From Desulfovibrio sp. (GTDB lineage: Bacteria; Desulfobacterota; Desulfovibrionia; Desulfovibrionales; Desulfovibrionaceae), in the NCBI GenBank assembly GCA_003512875.1, contig DONZ01000011.1, positions 1 to 10,176 of the forward strand: a DNA stretch of 10,176 nucleotides. The letters are read 5' to 3'. Of the stretch, positions 6,457 through 10,176 are shown piece by piece. The translations under genes were made by a program, and so were the position numbers. The notes under the pieces are model-generated. The model was not told the DNA's origin, ran no database searches, and was given only the letters and a program-made list of their open reading frames with translations. How positions within the stretch are numbered: the stretch's first letter is position 1; each line of letters opens with the position of its first letter.

Positions 6457-6573
6457 TGGCAAACAAAGAAAAGGATATTCATCCTGTTCGATTCTGATAT
6501 CAAACATTGTTTTAGTCTGCATGGATTGAAACGAAAAAAACTAAATGTCCATATTGTCCAAGGAGGACCACAC

Positions 6574-6891
6574 ATGGCTGAAGTAACCTACAAAGGTAAA
6601 TCTTTTGAAGTAGATGAAGACGGTTTCCTTCTTCGTTTTGATGACTGGTGCCCAGAATGGTTGGAGTATGTGAAAGACTCTGAAGGTATTTCAGAACTTA
6701 ACGAAGATCACCAAAAAATTCTTGACTTCCTTCAAGATTACTATCGTAAAAATGGTATTGCTCCAATGGTTCGTATTCTTTCCAAAAACACCGGTTACAA
6801 ATTGAAAGAAGTTTACGAATTGTTCCCATCTGGTCCTGGCAAAGGAGCTTGCAAAATGGCTGGACTTCCAAAACCAACCGGTTGCGTATAG
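6574..6891 (+). CDS. dsrC: DsrC, dissimilatory sulfite reductase sulfur carrier
   Basis: The 105-residue protein is recognisable along its whole length (MAEVTYKGKSFEVDEDGF, DWCPEW, NGIAPMVRILSKNTGYKLKE is the helix-turn region, then PSGPGKGACKMAG). The flexible C-terminal arm carries the two redox cysteines, C93 and the penultimate C104, ten residues apart, as in active DsrC. During sulfite reduction DsrAB loads sulfur on these cysteines as a trisulfide. The membrane complex DsrMKJOP is thought to reduce it, coupling the step to energy conservation. The start at 6574 is set by an AAGGAGG site (6560-6566) and the conserved N-terminus; an in-frame upstream extension is not supported. As is common in Desulfovibrio-type genomes, the gene stands alone, away from dsrAB, with its own promoter and terminator. 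Codon choice looks like that of a highly expressed gene. Confidence 0.98.
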   Translation: MAEVTYKGKSFEVDEDGFLLRFDDWCPEWLEYVKDSEGISELNEDHQKILDFLQDYYRKNGIAPMVRILSKNTGYKLKEVYELFPSGPGKGACKMAGLPKPTGCV

Positions 6892-6912
6892 TCTTTAGTC
6901 ATAAAGAACTTT

Positions 6913-6943
6913 AAGGCAGGAATTTGTGTTCCTGCCTTTTTTT
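6913..6943 (+). terminator. Strong intrinsic terminator of dsrC
   Basis: A perfect 10-bp stem AAGGCAGGAA (6913-6922) and TTCCTGCCTT (6929-6938) with a 6-nt loop runs into seven T residues (6937-6943), 21 bp after the dsrC stop. Confidence 0.95.
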
Positions 6944-7068
6944 GCGGCTTCGGCATAGAAAACATCGCTTCTTAAGCCGGTGGAATGAAAAATTTTTAGA
7001 CACACGCTGTCCTTTTTGGGAACGCTTTGATGTGTTTGGCGATCAAAACCAAAGAGGAGCGGCGCCGT
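6944..7068. other. Gene-free spacer upstream of the transposase relic
   Basis: No ORF with family resemblance or ribosome binding site is seen before about 7054. This stretch may include the left end of the old IS element, but IS200/IS605 ends are only small subterminal hairpins and I could not identify one with confidence. Confidence 0.4.
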
Positions 7069-7515
7069 ATGGGCGGCAGCCAAGGTTTTTCCGTACAAAA
7101 TGGAATTGCGAATATCTGGCTGCGCGAAAATTTCGCCGTTTAAATATATGCAGAAATAAAAGAGATATCGGAAAATTATCGGGCAATTTTGTAAACGGAA
7201 CAAGTTGCTTTATATGGAAGAAAATGCTTGTATGGAACATATTCACATGTTGCTGCTCATTTCGCTCCATTTTAGCATACCTTCGCTTATGGGATAGTTG
7301 AAAGGAAAAGAACGTTCCTTGACGTATAATAGTTCAATTCAAAACGTGAATATGGAACGGGCATTTTGGGTGCGGTGACTGTCATATATGAATACGGCAG
7401 GTTGGAATAAAGACGTAATAAAGACAGGTATCCAAAATTGATGAAGATAGGATGAATAACCAATATCCGCTTGAAGAATAGTATATCTTTTTTATGGTTA
7501 ACTATGAAAAAATAA
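7069..7515 (+). pseudogene. tnpA: Decayed IS200/IS605-family TnpA (Y1, HUH) transposase
   Basis: Three plus-strand reading frames together recover a transposase of normal size (about 150 codons). A candidate start is ATG 7069 after AGAGGAG. Then, in another frame from 7092, RTKWNCEY...KFRR...NKRDIGKL resembles the family N-terminus. In a third frame from 7214 comes EENACMEHIHMLLL, containing the H-x-H of the HUH metal site, followed by SIPSLMG, a TAG stop (7295-7297), LKGK, ERAFWVR, a TGA stop (7376-7378) and YMNTAGWNKDVIKTGIQN. A further frame change near 7437 gives DEDRMNNQYPLEE. The order and spacing match the family pattern (DHIHMLV, SVSSFMGYLKGKS, FW.RGYYV.T.G.N, Y-I-x-N-Q, EDR..DQ). The catalytic tyrosine expected before IQN reads Gly. 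With two in-frame stops and about three frame shifts it is certainly inactive. The alignment is from memory of the family. Confidence 0.8.
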
Positions 7516-7750
7516 AGCAAAGGTCCGTCGGGTCAGGCGTAATCGGTAAATGAAACGCTGTTGGGGAACTCATTCAAAATGCTTAAAACGTAAACCTGTG
7601 TCATGCTCCTCCATTGTTGGAGAAAAGCACGGTTCAGTCCATGGTTTTTATTCAAATGAAGCGGAAAGTTCGGGAATTTTTTTGCGGCACTTTTTTATAG
7701 TTGTTTTTATCTTATTGATATGATAGAATAAAATATCTGGATATTACAGT
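7516..7750. other. Gene-poor stretch between IS relic and OmpA-like gene
   Basis: No recognised gene is present. A 57-codon plus-strand reading frame (ATG 7550 to TGA 7721) lacks a ribosome binding site and resembles nothing I know. A modest hairpin around CTCC/GGAG (about 7606-7624) with outer pairing TGCT/AGCA is also seen. The IS right end may lie here but is not identifiable. Confidence 0.35.
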
Positions 7751-7778
7751 TTGACAAAAAAAATAATAAGCGTATTAT
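7751..7778 (+). promoter_or_regulatory. Sigma-70 type promoter of the VWA-OmpA gene
   Basis: A consensus TTGACA (7751-7756) and TATTAT (7773-7778) are 16 bp apart in an A-rich context. A transcription start near 7785 would give a leader of about 83 nt. Confidence 0.65.
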
Positions 7779-7792
7779 AAAATTATAAGTAA

Positions 7793-7823
7793 AGCTATTC
7801 CGCAGGAAACTGTGCGGAGAGCT
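7793..7823 (+). promoter_or_regulatory. 5'-end stem-loop of the VWA-OmpA mRNA
   Basis: TCCGCA (7799-7804) pairs with TGCGGA (7813-7818) around an 8-nt loop, extended across a small internal loop by AGCT (7793-7796) with AGCT (7820-7823). It begins about eight bases after the predicted transcription start and is not followed by T residues, so it is probably an mRNA-stabilising leader hairpin. Confidence 0.5.
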
Positions 7824-7867
7824 GCTTATCATTTATATCGTTTATAAAGCACATATGGAGGCTTAAA

Positions 7868-8851
7868 ATGAAATTAAAATCTTTAATTGCAGCATTTGCA
7901 ATGGTACTTGGTTTAAGCACGGCTGCTTATGCAAACGGCCTTGTTCGTACTGTCGACAGCTTTGACTACCTCGTAGACTATTCTGGCTCTATGATGATGA
8001 CCGAACAAGAAATAAAAATGCCTAAAATGGAAATTGCCAAAGAAGTTTTGAATAAAATCACCAAAGCAATTCCTGATCTCGGCTACAAAGCAAGCATGCA
8101 CACCTTGGCTCCTGCCCATGAAATTGTCGCTTACGGAGATTTCGCTCCCGCAGCCATGGAAGAAGCTGTTGGCTCTTTGCAATCCGATTTAGCTATTTAC
8201 GGAAGAAAAACACCTTTGGGCAACGGCATTAATGCTTTCGCTCCCCAATATGAACAAATGGCTCGTCCAACCGCTATTATTTTGGTGAGTGACGGCTTGA
8301 ACAACTTGGGTATCGAACCTGTGAAATCCATTGTTGACAATAACATCGGTGCCTGCTTCCATATCATTTCTTTTGCTGATTCCGCTGAAGGTCAGGCAAC
8401 TCTCGATGAAATCGCTAAAATCAATGACTGCACAGTCATGGTTAACGGTGTTGACCTTTACAAAGACGATGCAGCTTTGAATGACTTCGTGCAAAAAGTT
8501 TTCTATGCCGGTCTCGCAAATGACGCTCTCGTGCTTCGCGGCGTAAACTTCGCTTTTGACTCCGCAGTTCTTACTGACGAAGCTAAAGAAATTTTAGGCG
8601 ATGTTGCCGTTATCATTAAAGACGCAGCCAACGGTGTTGCTTTGCAAGGCTGGACTGACAGCGTCGGTACTGAAGCATACAACAAGGCTTTGTCACAACG
8701 CCGTGCTGAATCCGTAAAGGCATATTTGGTTCAAGAAGGACTTGATGCCGGCAAGATTGAAGCAAAAGGCATGGGCAAATCTTTCAAATATGATAACTCC
8801 AATGCTGACGGACGTTATTTGAACCGCCGCGTTGAAGTTCTTGTAAAGTAG
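7868..8851 (+). CDS. Exported VWA domain - OmpA C-terminal domain protein
   Basis: The 327-residue protein starts at ATG 7868 behind GGAGG (7857-7861). A signal peptide (KLK, hydrophobic core, cleavage after AYA-22) sends it to the periplasm. Residues about 31-215 form a von Willebrand factor A domain with a MIDAS metal site: DYSGS (D37, S39, S41), T115 in KTPLGNG and D142 in VSDG. Residues about 221-327 form an OmpA-like peptidoglycan-binding domain: FAFDSAVLTDEAK (228-240), GWTDSVGTEAYNKALSQRRA (261-280) with D264 and R279 at the positions that hold diaminopimelate in this family, and NRRVEV near the end. There is no N-terminal beta-barrel, so it is a peptidoglycan-anchored VWA protein rather than a porin. 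VWA domains usually bind other proteins through a divalent cation. A strong promoter suggests high expression. Domain calls are firm; the partner is unknown. Confidence 0.93.
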   Translation: MKLKSLIAAFAMVLGLSTAAYANGLVRTVDSFDYLVDYSGSMMMTEQEIKMPKMEIAKEVLNKITKAIPDLGYKASMHTLAPAHEIVAYGDFAPAAMEEAVGSLQSDLAIYGRKTPLGNGINAFAPQYEQMARPTAIILVSDGLNNLGIEPVKSIVDNNIGACFHIISFADSAEGQATLDEIAKINDCTVMVNGVDLYKDDAALNDFVQKVFYAGLANDALVLRGVNFAFDSAVLTDEAKEILGDVAVIIKDAANGVALQGWTDSVGTEAYNKALSQRRAESVKAYLVQEGLDAGKIEAKGMGKSFKYDNSNADGRYLNRRVEVLVK

Positions 8852-8905
8852 TTCAACCGATCAAATTATAAGCAATACTTATAAGATTGATTAAAATAAT
8901 TTATG

Positions 8906-8942
8906 CAAAGGCTATTTATTAACTATTAATAAATAGCCTTTG
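8906..8942 (+). terminator. Perfect 17-bp hairpin after the VWA-OmpA gene
   Basis: Bases 8906-8922 and 8926-8942 are perfectly complementary (core AAAGGCTATTTATT / AATAAATAGCCTTT) around a 3-nt loop, 54 bp after the stop codon. There is no T-run beyond the CCTTTG end of the stem, so termination would be imperfect. It may instead protect the 3' end of the mRNA while allowing some read-through into the lipoprotein gene. Confidence 0.6.
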
Positions 8943-8995
8943 TCCGATTAAAAAACTAGCACCCTTTGAATTAAAGGTGAAAAGTTTTTATCGGA
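8943..8995 (+). promoter_or_regulatory. Long hairpin enclosing the ribosome binding site of the lipoprotein gene
   Basis: Three stacked segments pair: TCCGAT (8943-8948) with ATCGGA (8990-8995), AAAAACT (8951-8957) with AGTTTTT (8983-8989), and CACC/TTT (8960-8967, one bulged C) with AAAGGTG (8973-8979), around a 5-nt loop. The CGGAG ribosome binding site (8992-8996) of the ATG at 9005 lies in the outer stem, so folding would block translation. The pairing is seen; regulation, for example thermal or by a ligand, is inferred. Confidence 0.5.
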
Positions 8996-9004
8996 GTAAT
9001 TGCT

Positions 9005-9487
9005 ATGAAAAAAATTTTCAGCGTCATTGTCCTTTCATGCTCTTTGCTGGCTTGTACTTCCGCAAAAGAAGAAAACACCCAAGTATCTTCAGCGGAAAAT
9101 CAAAATTTTGTTTATGAAAAAGTGGATGTTACCAATTTATCCGAACAGGAACAATTTGTGTATGAGCAGCTTAGAACGTTTGCGCATGGGCATATCAGCA
9201 AATGCAACGTTCAGATCATTCCCAATAAAAATTCGCCTAAAATTGAAAAACGCAACAATATGTATGTGGCGAGTTATGTTGAATTTGACCCAGGCAGTTT
9301 GAGTATGGAAATTATTTCAACACCCCATAGGAAATATCAGTATTTGGCAAAAATCAAATATCGTGAAAATCTTTATCAATGCATGGCTGAAACAGAGCAG
9401 TCAGCTTTGAAGGGCAAATATAATCTTGTGAGCAAGCGTTTTATTACCGAAGTCCCGAAATACCAACAAGGCAAATGGAAATATTAG
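9005..9487 (+). CDS. Small predicted lipoprotein of unknown function
   Basis: The 160-residue protein starts at ATG 9005. A short lipoprotein signal peptide (MKKIFSVIVL then lipobox LLAC at 14-17) predicts lipidation of C17. The +2 residue is Thr, not Asp, which favours Lol-dependent sorting to the outer membrane. The mature part opens with a Glu/Ser/Gln-rich linker (about 20-36), then a compact domain of mixed polar strands (about 37-155) with two cysteines, C67 (SKCNV) and C126 (YQCMA), which could form a disulfide. I do not recognise the family. It follows the VWA-OmpA gene on the same strand after two hairpins and is followed by a strong terminator, so it is the last gene of that stretch. 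A role with the envelope protein upstream is plausible but rests only on position. Confidence 0.82.
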   Translation: MKKIFSVIVLSCSLLACTSAKEENTQVSSAENQNFVYEKVDVTNLSEQEQFVYEQLRTFAHGHISKCNVQIIPNKNSPKIEKRNNMYVASYVEFDPGSLSMEIISTPHRKYQYLAKIKYRENLYQCMAETEQSALKGKYNLVSKRFITEVPKYQQGKWKY

Positions 9488-9488
9488 G

Positions 9489-9513
9489 AAAAGGGGGTAA
9501 TTCCCCTTTTTTT
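9489..9513 (+). terminator. Strong intrinsic terminator after the lipoprotein gene
   Basis: AAAAGGGG (9489-9496) and CCCCTTTT (9503-9510) form a perfect 8-bp stem around a 6-nt loop, ending in seven T residues (9507-9513). It starts two bases after the lipoprotein stop codon and ends at the ribosome binding site of the next gene. Confidence 0.88.
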
Positions 9514-9523
9514 AGGAATAATT

Positions 9524-10176
9524 ATGTTGAGTTGTTTGGTTTCCGCAAATTGCCAAGGTGTTCCCCTTATACGGCAATTATTGGCGTTTCAGCCGTTTGC
9601 AAAGAGTTATTCTCCGGAATTTTTTGTCAATTTTAAAAAGGAGAGCATTCCCCTTGAAAAATTGGCAAGCTGCAATTTGCTTATTTATCAAAAGCTTAAT
9701 GCGCATTGGGGCGAACTTTCGGAAGATTACCTGCTGAGTCATGTCAATCCGAAAGCGAAAGTCGTTTGCATGCCGAACATTTATAATCCCGCATTATGGC
9801 CTATTTCAAAGGGGACAGGCGATTTGTCCGACCCTTACAATGAAACCTATGTTGATGAACTTATGCGCCGCAGCTTATCGAAAGAAGAAATCCTATATCT
9901 GATTAAAAAAGTCGATTTTGCAAAGCATTATGATTTGCAGTCCATGTTTGCGGAAGCTATGAAGGTCGAGAGAAATAAAGGGTATGTCCGCTGTGCTGAG
10001 TTTTGTGGTTTCATTGAAGAAAATTTTTCTAAAACCAAACTGTTCACGACATTTAATCATCCCTACGGCATTTTATTGAATAAAGTGGCGCAGACCGTGC
10101 TTGAGGAAATAGGATACAGGGGCGTTCCTGACCGGCTTATTCCGGATTTAACGTGTGATGATGAATATTATATGCC
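9524..10176 (+). CDS. WcbI-type polysaccharide biosynthesis acetyltransferase domain protein, 3' end outside window
   Basis: The frame is open for 217 codons from ATG 9524 and runs off the right edge. The ribosome binding site is AGGA at 9515-9517 region, six to seven bases upstream. The N-terminus CLVSANCQGVPLIRQLL (4-20) carries the A-N-C-Q motif typical of WcbI-family proteins, where an Asn-Cys pair after the first strand lies in the proposed CoA/acetyl-transfer site. Further family-like features are LLIYQKLN and the VVCMPNIYNPALWP segment. WcbI was described in capsular polysaccharide synthesis and is thought to acetylate sugars. No signal peptide is seen, so the enzyme should be cytosolic. 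Glycan genes may continue beyond the window. Family assignment is from motif recognition and is fairly good; substrate is unknown. Confidence 0.75.
   Translation, partial: MLSCLVSANCQGVPLIRQLLAFQPFAKSYSPEFFVNFKKESIPLEKLASCNLLIYQKLNAHWGELSEDYLLSHVNPKAKVVCMPNIYNPALWPISKGTGDLSDPYNETYVDELMRRSLSKEEILYLIKKVDFAKHYDLQSMFAEAMKVERNKGYVRCAEFCGFIEENFSKTKLFTTFNHPYGILLNKVAQTVLEEIGYRGVPDRLIPDLTCDDEYYM

Noticed and set aside
6526..6573. N-terminal extension of DsrC
   Set aside because: DsrC proteins begin MAEVTYKG; the AAGGAGG site at 6560-6566 sets the start at 6574.
6895..7203. Minus-strand 102-codon ORF downstream of dsrC
   Set aside because: It is antisense to the dsrC terminator and the transposase relic and has no recognisable feature.
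7287..7520. Minus-strand 77-codon ORF
   Set aside because: It is antisense to the transposase relic; the plus-strand reading explains the sequence better.
1..10176. tRNA, rRNA or CRISPR arrays
   Set aside because: I found no tRNA-like cloverleaf with a T-loop signature, no rRNA segment and no regularly spaced direct repeats.

Overview
The window comes from a sulfur-reducing deltaproteobacterium, most likely a member of the Desulfovibrionaceae with low-to-moderate GC. The strongest evidence is a full-length DsrC at 6574-6891 with both redox cysteines and a sequence close to Desulfovibrio DsrC. Ffh with a long Gly/Met/Lys tail beside rpsP, an AcuB-like CBS-ACT protein and a VWA-OmpA envelope protein fit the same group. 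The genus cannot be fixed from this window.

Layout. (1) 1-1667, minus: the first 555 codons of a CPA2 (Kef-type) cation:proton antiporter with a TrkA-N domain. It has its own promoter and its 3' end lies outside the window. (2) 1668-2730: an AT-rich island with a plus-strand RelB/DinJ-type antitoxin and ParE-like toxin, preceded by a perfect 8-bp inverted repeat that looks like an autoregulatory operator. (3) 2722-4566, minus: ffh followed by rpsP, ending at terminator-like hairpins. The genes that often follow rpsP (KH protein, rimM, trmD, rplS) are absent. (4) 4567-4974: the ffh upstream region, then a structured stretch ending in a strong plus-strand terminator with no evident gene, a candidate small RNA or attenuator. 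(5) 4975-6240, plus: a YchJ-family SEC-C protein and a CBS-ACT protein. (6) 6311-6943, plus: dsrC as a single-gene unit with a clear promoter, a leader of about 228 nt holding two hairpins, and a strong terminator. (7) 6944-7750: a gene-poor stretch containing the decayed remains of an IS200/IS605-family TnpA transposase (about 7069-7515). (8) 7751-9513, plus: a VWA-OmpA periplasmic/envelope protein with a strong promoter and 5' hairpin, then a small lipoprotein whose ribosome binding site lies inside a long hairpin. (9) 9524-10176, plus: the start of a WcbI-type polysaccharide acetyltransferase, directly behind a terminator.

The genes combine core functions (SRP targeting, ribosomal protein S16, sulfite-reduction sulfur carrier), cation homeostasis and envelope functions. 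They are interrupted by two accessory insertions, the toxin-antitoxin pair and the dead IS200-like element. RNA-level control is a recurring theme: several genes have hairpins in their leaders. I see no clearly new multi-gene system. The best candidates for undescribed biology are the orphan terminator-ending RNA at 4746-4911, the dsrC leader and the RBS-masking hairpin at 8943-8995.
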